Shown here piece by piece: positions 33,168-41,992 of a DNA stretch of 64,000 bases. The translations under genes were made by a program, and so were the position numbers. Origin of the DNA: Oscillospiraceae bacterium. Its GTDB lineage: Bacteria > Bacillota > Clostridia > Oscillospirales > Acutalibacteraceae. The stretch is from NCBI GenBank assembly GCA_015065425.1, contig SVQH01000001.1, positions 1-64,000 of the forward strand, given 5' to 3'. Numbering within the stretch: position 1 is the first letter of the stretch; every line of letters starts with the position of its first letter. Below the pieces are notes generated by a model, which saw only the letters and a program-made list of their open reading frames with translations, was not told the DNA's origin and made no database searches.

Positions 33168-35003
33168 ATGGATAAGACAATACCTGTTCCTTTCACTTCC
33201 GTTAAAATTACTGACGGTTTCTGGAAAAAAAGAAAAGAGCTGAATGAAAATGTCACGATTTATGCAGTTCGTGACCGATTTATTGATACAGGAAGATTTG
33301 AAGCTTTCAAGTTTAACTGGAAAGAAGGCTCAGATATCCCTAAGCCGCACATTTTCTGGGATTCTGATGTTGCCAAATGGATGGAGAGCGTTGCATATAT
33401 TCTTGCTGAGAAAGAAGATAAAATATTGCGTTCGCAGGTTGAGGAACTTGTTTCTCTAATGGAAATCAATCAGCAGGAAGATGGCTATTTTAATATTGCT
33501 CACACAGTTGTACACCCCGAAGATCGTTTTAAGATAAGAAACAATCATGAGCTTTATTGTCTCGGTCATTTTATTGAAGCTGCTGTAGCGTGGAAAGAGT
33601 CTACGGGCAGTGACAGACTTATCACTATCACCGACAAATATATTGATCTTGTAATCCGTATATTCTGCGTTGAAAGGAGTGCTGAATTTGTAACTCCGGG
33701 GCATGAAGAAATCGAACTTGCTCTCATAAGGCTTTACAGACTGACAAAGAATAAAAAATATCTTGATCTTGCATTATTTTTCCTCAATGAGAGAGGGTTA
33801 CATAACGAAGGTCTTACAGATTGGTGTAACAGTTCTTATAATCAGAGTCATCTTCCCGTAAGACAACAGCGAGAGGCAATGGGTCATGCTGTAAGGGCTT
33901 GTTATTTGTACAGTGCGATGGCTGATGCGGCAAAGGAAACCGATGATAAAGAACTTCTTGATGCTTGTACAAATATATTTAATGATATTGTTCACAATAA
34001 GATGTACATTACAGGCGGTATAGGTTCAAGTCATCACGGCGAAGCTTTTACCGTTGCTTATGATCTTCCCAATAATACGGCTTACGCTGAAACTTGTGCT
34101 TCTATTTCACTTATGATGTTTGCAGACAGAATGAAGGATATTATTCTTGACTCAAAATATGCCGATATAGTTGAAAGGGAGATATATAACGGTATTATTT
34201 CAGGAATTTCGCTTGACGGAAAAGCTTTTTTCTATGAAAATCCGCTTGAGATTAATCTCTCTGACAGAAATAAGCATACGTCTATGAAGCAAGAGCCTGA
34301 AAGACTTCCGATAACTCAGAGACAGGAAGTATTCAGTTGTTCCTGCTGTCCTCCCAATCTTACAAGGTTTTTTGCCGGTATTGGTGAAAAGGTTTTCTCT
34401 GAGAACAATGATTCTGTTTTTTTGCATCAGTATATTCCGTGTACAGCTCTTATGGGAGACATGACAATTTCAGTTGAAACAGAATATCCCGTAAGCGGAA
34501 AAATTAAGATAAATGTAAAAAACGGTACAGGGAAGTATCTGTGTGTCAGAATTCCCGGTTGGTGCGAAAATTACAGTATTTCTGAAAGTTTTGAATCAGT
34601 CGGAGGTTATGCTAAGATACTGATTTATTCTGATGAAATAACTGTTTTTGCAGATTTTGTTATGGAACCCGTTTTTTATCTTTGTAAAAAGGATGTCAGA
34701 GCCAATGCAAATAAAGCCGCTCTTATGTACGGTCCCGTAGTTTATTGCTTTGAAAAATTTGACAATCCTTATATTAACCACTGGTCTCTTCGATTTGATA
34801 CAGAGATTACTCCTGAAGTTATCTATGACAAGAATTATTCATGTAATATTTTAATAGCTCAGGCTTTTGAAATCGAAAACAGCGATAAATTATATTACAA
34901 CATAAAAGAGAAAAAAGAGAATAAAGTCACAATAAAACTAATACCTTATTTTGCTTTTGCAAACCGTGGTGAAAGTGACATGACGGTTTGGTTTAATATC
35001 TGA
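33168..35003 (+). CDS. GH127 beta-L-arabinofuranosidase
   Basis: 611 residues of the DUF1680/GH127 family: an (alpha/alpha)6 barrel then beta-sandwiches. The zinc-thiolate active site is complete: E308 and C310 (YAETC) with C391, C393 and C394 (FSCSCCPPN), the same spacing as in the characterised bifidobacterial enzyme, where the second of the last three Cys is the nucleophile. It releases beta-L-arabinofuranose from arabino-oligosaccharides and hydroxyproline-linked glycans. There is no signal peptide. It belongs to the lipoprotein-HAD-GH127 transcript. Confidence 0.94.
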   Translation: MDKTIPVPFTSVKITDGFWKKRKELNENVTIYAVRDRFIDTGRFEAFKFNWKEGSDIPKPHIFWDSDVAKWMESVAYILAEKEDKILRSQVEELVSLMEINQQEDGYFNIAHTVVHPEDRFKIRNNHELYCLGHFIEAAVAWKESTGSDRLITITDKYIDLVIRIFCVERSAEFVTPGHEEIELALIRLYRLTKNKKYLDLALFFLNERGLHNEGLTDWCNSSYNQSHLPVRQQREAMGHAVRACYLYSAMADAAKETDDKELLDACTNIFNDIVHNKMYITGGIGSSHHGEAFTVAYDLPNNTAYAETCASISLMMFADRMKDIILDSKYADIVEREIYNGIISGISLDGKAFFYENPLEINLSDRNKHTSMKQEPERLPITQRQEVFSCSCCPPNLTRFFAGIGEKVFSENNDSVFLHQYIPCTALMGDMTISVETEYPVSGKIKINVKNGTGKYLCVRIPGWCENYSISESFESVGGYAKILIYSDEITVFADFVMEPVFYLCKKDVRANANKAALMYGPVVYCFEKFDNPYINHWSLRFDTEITPEVIYDKNYSCNILIAQAFEIENSDKLYYNIKEKKENKVTIKLIPYFAFANRGESDMTVWFNI

Positions 35004-35012
35004 ATTTCAAAA

Positions 35013-35047
35013 AAAAGAGCGGTCCGAATCAAGCGGACTGCTCTTTT
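35013..35047 (+). terminator. Terminator after GH127 gene
   Basis: The arms AAAAGAGCGGTCCG (35013-35026) and CGGACTGCTCTTTT (35034-35047) pair almost fully. The T-run at the end of the second arm suits the plus strand; A-richness on the other side may also serve the convergent gdhA. Confidence 0.85.
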
Positions 35048-35080
35048 ATGTTAAAAACTAAGATTTATAATATAGATAAA

Positions 35081-36424
35081 TCAGATAATTCCTTGTTCAA
35101 GCATCGCCTGAGCAACTCTCTTGAATCCTGCAATATTTGCACCGGCAACAAGATCATATCCGAGACCGTATTCCTCAGCACTTTCTGCAGATACGTCATG
35201 TATATGCTTCATAATGTCATGAAGTTTATTGTCAACTTTTTCGGCTGACCACATATATCTTGCTGAGTTCTGACTCATTTCAAGTGCAGAAACAGCAACA
35301 CCACCTGCATTTACTGCCTTTGAAGGAGCAACTGCCTTACATTTCATCTGAAGATATTTGAGTGCATCGTTAGTTGTCGGCATGTTTGAAACCTCAATAT
35401 AATACTGAACTCCGTTTGCGACGATTTTCTTTGCCTGATGAATATCAACCTCATTCTGAGTAGCACAGGGCATAATTATATCAGCTTTGACACCCCAGGG
35501 CTTTTTGCCGGGGATAAATTCAACTCCGAATTTCTTTGCATATTCATCAACAGTAAGGTTTTCAGCTCTCATTTTAAGCATAAAGTCAAGTTTTTCCTTA
35601 GTAGAAACACCGTCGGGATCATAAATATATCCTGTGGGATCGGAAAGAGTCAGTACCTTTGCACCAAGTTCTGCCATTTTTGTTGCAACGCCCCAGGCAA
35701 CATTTCCGAAACCGGAAATTGCAACTGTTTTGCCTTCAAGTGAATCTTCATAATGATTAAGAACTTCCTGAAGATAATATACAGCACCGAAGCCTGTAGC
35801 CTCAGGTCTGATAAGAGAACCGCCGTAAGAAAGTCCCTTACCGGTAAGAACACCGTTTTCAAAAGTTGCCTTGATTCTCTTATACTGACCGAATAAATAT
35901 CCGATTTCCTTGCCTCCGACACCTATATCACCTGCAGGTACATCAATGTCAGGACCGACATATCTGTAAAGCTCTGTCATAAAACTCTGACAGAAACGCA
36001 TAATTTCAGCATCACTTTTTCCGATAGGATCAAAGTTAGAACCACCTTTTGCACCACCGATGGGAAGGCCTGTAAGAGAATTTTTGAAAGTTTGTTCAAA
36101 GCCGAGAAATTTAATAATACCCGAATATACGCTGGGGTGGAAACGAAGACCGCCTTTGTAAGGACCTATTGCAGAATTAAACTGATAACGGTAACCTCTG
36201 TTAACCTGCACATTGCCGTTATCATCAACCCATGTAACGCGGAAGGAAATGGCTCTGTCAGGCTCGGTCATTCTCATAAGAATGTCATATTTCTCATATT
36301 CCGGATGTGCATTTACAAGAGGCTCAATGGAAGAGAATACTTCCTCAACAGTCTGAATAAACTCGGGTTCATGTGCATTTCTGATTTTTACATTTTCAAT
36401 TACACGTTCAATATAGGGATTCAT
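35081..36424 (-). CDS. gdhA: NADP-type glutamate dehydrogenase
   Basis: 447 residues, the usual hexameric bacterial length. Signature segments are GPYKGGLRFHPSV and IGGAKGGSNFDP (catalytic Lys in the KGG region), the GDIGVGGKEIG loop and the Rossmann motif VAISGFGNVAWG. It makes glutamate from 2-oxoglutarate and ammonia. The ATG at 36422-36424 follows GGAGGTAACTTT. Monocistronic. Confidence 0.96.
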   Translation of the reverse strand: MNPYIERVIENVKIRNAHEPEFIQTVEEVFSSIEPLVNAHPEYEKYDILMRMTEPDRAISFRVTWVDDNGNVQVNRGYRYQFNSAIGPYKGGLRFHPSVYSGIIKFLGFEQTFKNSLTGLPIGGAKGGSNFDPIGKSDAEIMRFCQSFMTELYRYVGPDIDVPAGDIGVGGKEIGYLFGQYKRIKATFENGVLTGKGLSYGGSLIRPEATGFGAVYYLQEVLNHYEDSLEGKTVAISGFGNVAWGVATKMAELGAKVLTLSDPTGYIYDPDGVSTKEKLDFMLKMRAENLTVDEYAKKFGVEFIPGKKPWGVKADIIMPCATQNEVDIHQAKKIVANGVQYYIEVSNMPTTNDALKYLQMKCKAVAPSKAVNAGGVAVSALEMSQNSARYMWSAEKVDNKLHDIMKHIHDVSAESAEEYGLGYDLVAGANIAGFKRVAQAMLEQGII

Positions 36425-36793
36425 AAAGTTACCTCCGTAAGAAGAACACAGTATAAAAAATATTTATAGCACACAAAGTTACTCATAAATAAAATTTATT
36501 GTTCTTCAAATTATGATTATAAATAATAAATTTGTATATTACAATACTCCTTGAATCGCAGAATGTCAAGAAAAATATTGAATATTATCAGGAAATTTTG
36601 ATTAAAAATTCTAATTTTGATAATATAATTTATTTGTCATGAATTCGTTTTATTTATCCCATAAGCATTTGCTTATAACACAATACATAATGTAGTCAAT
36701 GTTAATAAAATAATTATATTGCTCGCAAAAAATTATAGTAATTATTTCTTTATTGCCGTCAATACTTTCTGAGAAAGGATTTTTGGTGATAAA
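36425..36793. promoter_or_regulatory. Intergenic region between divergent gdhA and sigG
   Basis: AT-rich region without a gene. A perfect palindrome, ATAAGCA-TT-TGCTTAT, lies at 36661-36676 and could be an operator. No consensus sigma-A promoter was found for sigG, as expected if it depends on a sporulation sigma factor. No convincing sigma-F or sigma-G box could be assigned by eye. Confidence 0.45.
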
Positions 36794-37558
36794 GTGAATT
36801 TTTCAAAAGTTGAAATAACTTCAGTTGATACTTCAAAATTAAAAGTTTTATCCGAGAAAGAATGCAACGAATTATTACGAAAGACAAAAGAAGGTAATCA
36901 GGCAGCCAGAGAAAAACTCATACAAGGTAATCTGCGTCTGGTACTATCTGTTGTTCAGCGGTTCAAAAACCGTGATGAAAATCCTGATGACTTGTTTCAG
37001 GTCGGCTGCATAGGTCTTATAAAAGCATGTGATAATTTTGATATTTCACAACAGGTAAAATTCAGCACTTATGCAGTTCCGATGATAATAGGAGAAATCA
37101 AAAGATATCTCCGCGACAACACTTATCTGCGTGTTTCAAGATCTCTGAGAGATATAGCTTATCATGCTATGCAGGTAAAAGAAGAATTGACAAATAAAGA
37201 TAACAAGGAGCCTTCTCCTGAAGAAATCGCAGAAAAACTTAATATTCCGGTTCGTCAGGTGATAATCGCACTTGAATCAATAGTGGAGCCTCTGTCACTA
37301 TATGAGCCTATATATACGGATAACGGTGACTCTTTATATGTAGTTGACCAGCTCGGTGATTCAGGTTCCGATGAAAGCTGGATAGAAGAACTGAGCATAA
37401 AAGAATCAATAAAAAATCTTGAACCGAGAGAAAAAATGATACTTCATAAAAGGTTTATGCTCGGAAAAACGCAGACTGAGGTTGCAGAGGAAATCGGGAT
37501 ATCACAGGCACAGGTTTCAAGGCTTGAAAAATGTGCAATGCGTAAAATCAGAAAATAA
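36794..37558 (+). CDS. sigG: Sporulation sigma factor G
   Basis: 254 residues starting at GTG after GGTGAT. The N-terminus KVEITSVDTSKLKVLSEKE matches the SigG hallmark (VEICGVDTSKLPVL in bacilli). Region 2 (DLFQVGCIGLIKACDNFD, FSTYAVPMIIGEIKRYLRD), region 3 and region 4 (GKTQTEVAEEIGISQAQVSRLEK) are all complete. SigG drives late forespore genes. The downstream YlmC/YmxH gene is a common neighbour in Clostridia. It supports the organism being a spore-former. Confidence 0.95.
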   Translation: MNFSKVEITSVDTSKLKVLSEKECNELLRKTKEGNQAAREKLIQGNLRLVLSVVQRFKNRDENPDDLFQVGCIGLIKACDNFDISQQVKFSTYAVPMIIGEIKRYLRDNTYLRVSRSLRDIAYHAMQVKEELTNKDNKEPSPEEIAEKLNIPVRQVIIALESIVEPLSLYEPIYTDNGDSLYVVDQLGDSGSDESWIEELSIKESIKNLEPREKMILHKRFMLGKTQTEVAEEIGISQAQVSRLEKCAMRKIRK

Positions 37559-37572
37559 TCATTTTTATTACG

Positions 37573-37596
37573 CTTCGGGAATATAATTTTCCGAGG
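37573..37596 (+). promoter_or_regulatory. Hairpin covering the ribosome-binding site of the YlmC-like gene
   Basis: CTTCGGGAA pairs with TTTCCGAGG across a short AT loop, and the 3' arm holds the GAGG of the ribosome-binding site. It may lower translation or mark the end of sigG mRNA; the stem is short and this is tentative. Confidence 0.35.
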
Positions 37597-37605
37597 TGTA
37601 ATAAT

Positions 37606-37893
37606 ATGAATTGCCGTATTGAAGAGCTTTGTAATAAAGATGTTATAAATATATCAAGCGGGAACAGAATAGGTTATGTGGCAGATGTTGAAGTAGATAC
37701 CTGTTCAGGCCAGATATGCAATTTGCTTATAGCAAAAACCGACAGAGGTTCGATATTCAAAAAACCTGATTATATAAGAATATCATGGAATGATATAGAG
37801 GTTCTCGGTAATGAAACAATTCTGATAAGATATTGTAATGAATGTAACGATAGTTCATCACACCGAAGGTTTTTTGACATATTTTCAAAGTAA
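37606..37893 (+). CDS. YlmC/YmxH family sporulation protein (PRC-barrel)
   Basis: 95 residues: MNCRIEELCNKDVINISSGNRIGYVADVEVD..., the N-terminal pattern of YlmC/YmxH proteins, which form one PRC-barrel domain. Its exact function is unknown; in Clostridia it is commonly located downstream of sigG. The last residues carry extra Cys and His (CNECNDSSSHRR), not needed for the barrel. The GAGGTGTAATA site is partly in a hairpin (37573-37596). Confidence 0.85.
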   Translation: MNCRIEELCNKDVINISSGNRIGYVADVEVDTCSGQICNLLIAKTDRGSIFKKPDYIRISWNDIEVLGNETILIRYCNECNDSSSHRRFFDIFSK

Positions 37894-37958
37894 TACTTGA
37901 AAATATTTTTACTATATTATAGAATATATTTGATTTTATCCCGAAACGGAGGATGTAT

Positions 37959-40900
37959 ATGTTAAACGACAAACAAATTCAGAGATTAATGGGCAAATTT
38001 GAGGGTTTTATAGAGCGACTTGAACCGCACATTTTTATTAAAGTCGGTGAACTTGAAAATGTCTCAAAATGCCATGTTGACAAGAGATATCATACTGTTC
38101 CCGAGCTTCCCTTTGAAAAAGCCGAAAAGGGTAGCACCTGGGAAGGAGAAGGTACATACTGCTGGTTCAAAGGCGACTTCACCGTTTCCGAAGAACTTGC
38201 AGGTAAAACTCTTTTTATAAAACCTCATATAGGAGGATATGAAGCTTTATTGTTTGTTAACGGTAAGCCTTTCGGTACTTTTGCTTCGAAAATTGTTGTC
38301 ACTTCACACGGTAATCATTACTGTGACATGATAAAATTCAATCCTTCTGCAGGAGAAAAAATTGACATTGCACTTGAATATTATGCAGGTCACTATGTTC
38401 CCGGGACAAGCCCCTTTGAGACAAACAGACTTAATGAGTACAGTTTTACTTATGACGGTGCAGATATATGTGTTAAGGATTATGAACTTCAGGAATATTA
38501 TTTTGATCTGAAGACATTATATCAGCTTTATAAAAATCTTCCTGAAGACAGCTTCAGAAGAGCTAAGGTTATAAATGCACTCGTTGAAATTTATAACAGT
38601 ATTCCCATTGCCACGGAAGATGTTTCGATTTCTGATGTAATTGAATGTCTCAGAACCGTAAAGCCTGTTATCAAGGAAATTCTTGCTGCAAAAAACGGCG
38701 ATTCAGCACCGGAAGCAGCAATTATCGGTCATTCACACATGGATACAGCCTGGCTGTGGCATGTAGGTGAAACAGTAAAAAAATGTGCAAGAACATACGC
38801 CAATCAGATTAACCTTATGCAGCAATATCCCGAATATAAGTTTATTCAGTCATCTGCGTGCCATAGTGATATGATAAGAAAATATTATCCCGAGCTTTTT
38901 GAAGATATCAAAAAAGCTGTTGCAGAGGGAAGATATGAGCCTAATGGTGGTGTCTGGGTTGAATGCGATTGCAATATTACATCAGGCGAATCAATGATTA
39001 GACAGTTCTTATGGGGACAAAGATTTACACGTAAACATTTCGGATATACTTCTAACTGTTTCTGGCTTCCCGATACATTCGGTTATTCAGCTGCCATTCC
39101 GCAGATTATGAAGGGCTGTGCCGTTGATTATTTCCTAACAACAAAAATCAGCTGGAATGATACCAATGAATTCCCTTATGACACATTCTACTGGCAGGGA
39201 ATTGACGGTACAAAAGTATTCACACATTTTAATACGACACACCATTTCCCGGATGTTGAAGATATTTATGACAGAATTAACAAAGGTATCAAACAAAAAA
39301 GTGTGACAAACAAAAGAATGCTCACCTTCGGCTTCGGTGACGGTGGCGGAGGACCTCAGTTTGAAATGATTGAAATGGCAAGACGTGTTGAAAATCTTGA
39401 AGGCGTACCCAAGACTCAATATAAGCTCGTCGGCGATTTTATGAAGGAGCTTGAAGAAAGCTGCGTTTCTCCAAATACATACAGAGGCGAGCTTTATCTT
39501 GAACTTCACAGAGGAACTCTTACCAATCAGCATACCATCAAGAGAAATAACCGTAAGTCAGAGTATGCACTTCGCGATCTTGAAATTGCAACAGTAAGTA
39601 ATGCAATTAAAAACGACTCTGTGGCTGACAGTTGTGAAATAACTCCTCTTTATGAAACTCTTCTTCTTAACCAGTTCCATGATATTCTTCCCGGTACTTG
39701 TATCAATAAGGCTCATGAAGAAAGCAGAGAACAGACAACCGCACTTATAAAAGAGGCAAAAGATAAAACCCACTTTATTCTAAAAGGAAATGACAATAAT
39801 TCTGTCACACTTATCAATACATTATCTTTTGAAAGAAACGATGCTCTTTTCCTTAAACTTCCTGAAAATGTCATGATTGACGGAAGATATCCTCAGCAGA
39901 GATATACTGATCTTGACGGGAATTCCATTCTCCTTGTTGGCGGTGTAAAGATACCTGCAATGGGCAGTGTAACATTACCTCTTAAAGAATATGAAGCAAA
40001 TTACTCCTGCAATTTCCTTCGTGAAGGAAACAAGCTTTCTGCACCCATATATGAGGTTGAATTTGCTGAAAACGGTACAATTTCTTCATATTTTGATAAG
40101 AGAGCCGGTCGTCAGATAGTTTGTGGTGAGAATTTTAACACTCTTCTTATGGCAGAGGATATTCCTGCAAATTGGGACAACTGGGATGTAGATGCTGATT
40201 ATGAGGCAAAATTCAAAGATGTCTCAAATCTTATTTCAAGTGAAGTTGTGTCTGCAGGCAGAGTAGCTTACATTATAAGAAACACATATAAAATTTCTGA
40301 TAAATCAACAGTAACTCAGGATATGATATTCTTCTGCAATTCTGCAGAGATTCGTTTTGACACAATAATGGATTGGAAAGATAATCATAAGTTCCTTAAG
40401 GTTGCTTTTGATACAGATATTTATGATGATTTTGCTCGTCATGAAATTCAGTTTGGTTACGCAAAACGCCCCACAACAAGAAATACTTCGGTAGAACAGG
40501 CTAAATTTGAGGTTCTTAATCATAAGTATTCTGATATTTCAGAGGCAAGATATGGTTTTGCTGTTCTTAACGATTGCAAATACGGCATCAGTGCAAAGGA
40601 TGGCAGTCTCAGACTTTCACTTCATAAAGGCGGCAATCGACCTGACCATAAAGGTGATATGGACGGTCTCCATCGTTGCGTTTATTCTGTTCTTCCTCAT
40701 AACAGTGCATTTTCATCAGAAAGTGTAATCAAACCTTCATATATGCTTAATATTCCTGCAATTCAGGTTGACGGAGCAACAGATTTCGTATCTCTTGTAA
40801 ATATTGATGCAGACAATTGTTTCATCGAAGCTGTCAAGCCTTGTGAAGATGCAGAGAAAGCATTTATTGTGAGAGCTTATGAAGCTGAAGGAGCTTATAC

Positions 40901-41048
40901 AAAAGCTATTCTTTCATTTACGGATAAGGCAAAAAAGATTTGCGAAACCAATATGCTTGAAGAAGAGATTTTCACGTATGATTCTTCAGCTAAACTTAAT
41001 ATTACTTTCAAACCTTTTGAAATCAAGACATTTAAAGTGTATTATTAA
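37959..41048 (+). CDS. GH38 alpha-mannosidase
   Basis: 1029 residues. The catalytic domain shows the zinc motif GHSHMDTAWLW, the nucleophile Asp in CFWLPDTFGYS, and EPNGGVWVECDCN. The mid three-helix bundle and C-terminal beta domains complete the usual GH38 order. It hydrolyses alpha-mannosides from N-glycan or mannan fragments. There is no signal peptide, so it is cytoplasmic. ATG at 37959 is six bases from GGAGG; the ATG at 37953 abuts that site and is unlikely. Confidence 0.94.
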   Translation: MLNDKQIQRLMGKFEGFIERLEPHIFIKVGELENVSKCHVDKRYHTVPELPFEKAEKGSTWEGEGTYCWFKGDFTVSEELAGKTLFIKPHIGGYEALLFVNGKPFGTFASKIVVTSHGNHYCDMIKFNPSAGEKIDIALEYYAGHYVPGTSPFETNRLNEYSFTYDGADICVKDYELQEYYFDLKTLYQLYKNLPEDSFRRAKVINALVEIYNSIPIATEDVSISDVIECLRTVKPVIKEILAAKNGDSAPEAAIIGHSHMDTAWLWHVGETVKKCARTYANQINLMQQYPEYKFIQSSACHSDMIRKYYPELFEDIKKAVAEGRYEPNGGVWVECDCNITSGESMIRQFLWGQRFTRKHFGYTSNCFWLPDTFGYSAAIPQIMKGCAVDYFLTTKISWNDTNEFPYDTFYWQGIDGTKVFTHFNTTHHFPDVEDIYDRINKGIKQKSVTNKRMLTFGFGDGGGGPQFEMIEMARRVENLEGVPKTQYKLVGDFMKELEESCVSPNTYRGELYLELHRGTLTNQHTIKRNNRKSEYALRDLEIATVSNAIKNDSVADSCEITPLYETLLLNQFHDILPGTCINKAHEESREQTTALIKEAKDKTHFILKGNDNNSVTLINTLSFERNDALFLKLPENVMIDGRYPQQRYTDLDGNSILLVGGVKIPAMGSVTLPLKEYEANYSCNFLREGNKLSAPIYEVEFAENGTISSYFDKRAGRQIVCGENFNTLLMAEDIPANWDNWDVDADYEAKFKDVSNLISSEVVSAGRVAYIIRNTYKISDKSTVTQDMIFFCNSAEIRFDTIMDWKDNHKFLKVAFDTDIYDDFARHEIQFGYAKRPTTRNTSVEQAKFEVLNHKYSDISEARYGFAVLNDCKYGISAKDGSLRLSLHKGGNRPDHKGDMDGLHRCVYSVLPHNSAFSSESVIKPSYMLNIPAIQVDGATDFVSLVNIDADNCFIEAVKPCEDAEKAFIVRAYEAEGAYTKAILSFTDKAKKICETNMLEEEIFTYDSSAKLNITFKPFEIKTFKVYY

Positions 41049-41081
41049 TATTTAACTTTTTATGAAAAGGAGGAAACAACT

Positions 41082-41705
41082 GTGGTTAAACAGACAAAAT
41101 ATGATTCTAAGCCGGGACTTATAGGTTGTTTTATTTCTGTTTTGCTTGTTGTTTCCTTCTTTTTACCAAGATTATGGCAGAACAACAGTTCAGTTGAATC
41201 TTTTAATACAGTGCTGATTGTAGTAATTATGTGCTTGTGCGTACATCTTGTAAGAATTACCTCATCAATGTATTTTAAGCATGTTTGGAACAATATCGGT
41301 TTCAGTATATTATGGTTATTACCGGTTTTTAACCTGATAGTTACGGCATGTCAGTTTATATGGGATGAACTGACCTTTATGACCAAACCGATTTTTTTAC
41401 TGCTGCTGATATTATTTTCCCTGCCTTCATTCTGTTGTTACTATTTCAATGTTGTAATTATTTTTTGCAAAAGAAATCTGAGACTCATTATTTCGACAAT
41501 TATACTTGATATAATATGGTTTTTATATGTTTTAATACGGGTTGGAGACAGAGTATTACTGCCTGTGTTTACTTCTTTCGGAAATGAAATTACACCTTAT
41601 ATTGACAATCTTATTTCATTAAGTCCTGTTTTTTCTCTTATTATCTATATACTTGCACTGATCAATTTTATAATATGTGCAAAGCTTTTTTCGAGTGAAA
41701 AATAA
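41082..41705 (+). CDS. Multi-pass membrane protein, unknown
   Basis: 207 residues with about six hydrophobic helices and few charged residues between them (GCFISVLLVVSFFLP, FSILWLLPVFNLIVTA, PIFLLLLILFSLPS, ...). No family was recognised. Translation probably starts at GTG (41082) after the strong AAGGAGGAAACAACT. It is 33 bases after the GH38 gene and may be on the same transcript. Function unknown. Confidence 0.65.
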   Translation: MVKQTKYDSKPGLIGCFISVLLVVSFFLPRLWQNNSSVESFNTVLIVVIMCLCVHLVRITSSMYFKHVWNNIGFSILWLLPVFNLIVTACQFIWDELTFMTKPIFLLLLILFSLPSFCCYYFNVVIIFCKRNLRLIISTIILDIIWFLYVLIRVGDRVLLPVFTSFGNEITPYIDNLISLSPVFSLIIYILALINFIICAKLFSSEK

Positions 41706-41737
41706 TTTAATTTTTTTATTTTATTTTTAAAAATATC

Positions 41738-41766
41738 TTGACAAGCAACATGAATTGTTGTATAAT
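41738..41766 (+). promoter_or_regulatory. Perfect sigma-A promoter of tRNA-Gln
   Basis: TTGACA (41738-41743) and TATAAT (41761-41766), exactly 17 bases apart, about 30 bases before the mature tRNA. Confidence 0.93.
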
Positions 41767-41796
41767 TCCAAATGTTCCGTTAAGGGACATCACCAT

Positions 41797-41870
41797 AGAG
41801 GTATAGTGTAACGGTAACACTCCGGACTCTGACTCCGTCATTTAAGGTTCGAATCCTTATACCTCTGCCA
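41797..41870 (+). tRNA. tRNA-Gln (anticodon CTG)
   Basis: 74 bases including an encoded CCA. The acceptor stem AGAGGTA/TACCTCT is perfect, the D arm is GTGT...ACAC, the anticodon loop is CTCTGAC (anticodon CTG, reading CAG) and the T arm is AAGG-TTCGAAT-CCTT. The outer pair of the anticodon stem is a C-T mismatch. The tRNA has its own consensus promoter and terminator, so it is a single-gene unit. Confidence 0.93.
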
Positions 41871-41879
41871 GATAAAGAG

Positions 41880-41910
41880 CGACAAGTTTTATAGACTTGT
41901 CGTTTTTTTT
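41880..41910 (+). terminator. tRNA-Gln terminator
   Basis: CGACAAGT (41880-41887) pairs with ACTTGTCG (41895-41902), followed by eight T. Confidence 0.92.
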
Positions 41911-41941
41911 ATACTATTTTTAACTATCTTGTGATATAATC

Positions 41942-41969
41942 TTGATAACAGTTGACTTTGCGATATAAT
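41942..41969 (+). promoter_or_regulatory. Promoter of the dockerin-protein gene
   Basis: TTGATA (41942-41947) and TATAAT (41964-41969) are 16 bases apart. The ribosome-binding site GAGGAGGG at 41979-41986 begins nine bases after the -10 element, so the 5' leader is very short. Confidence 0.65.
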
Positions 41970-41992
41970 TGTTTTTCAGAGGAGGGATTAAT

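Noticed and set aside
41969-41992. TTG at 41969 as start of the dockerin protein
   Set aside because: It lies upstream of, and would translate through, the ribosome-binding site; it would also spoil the signal peptide. The T of the -10 element overlaps this codon.
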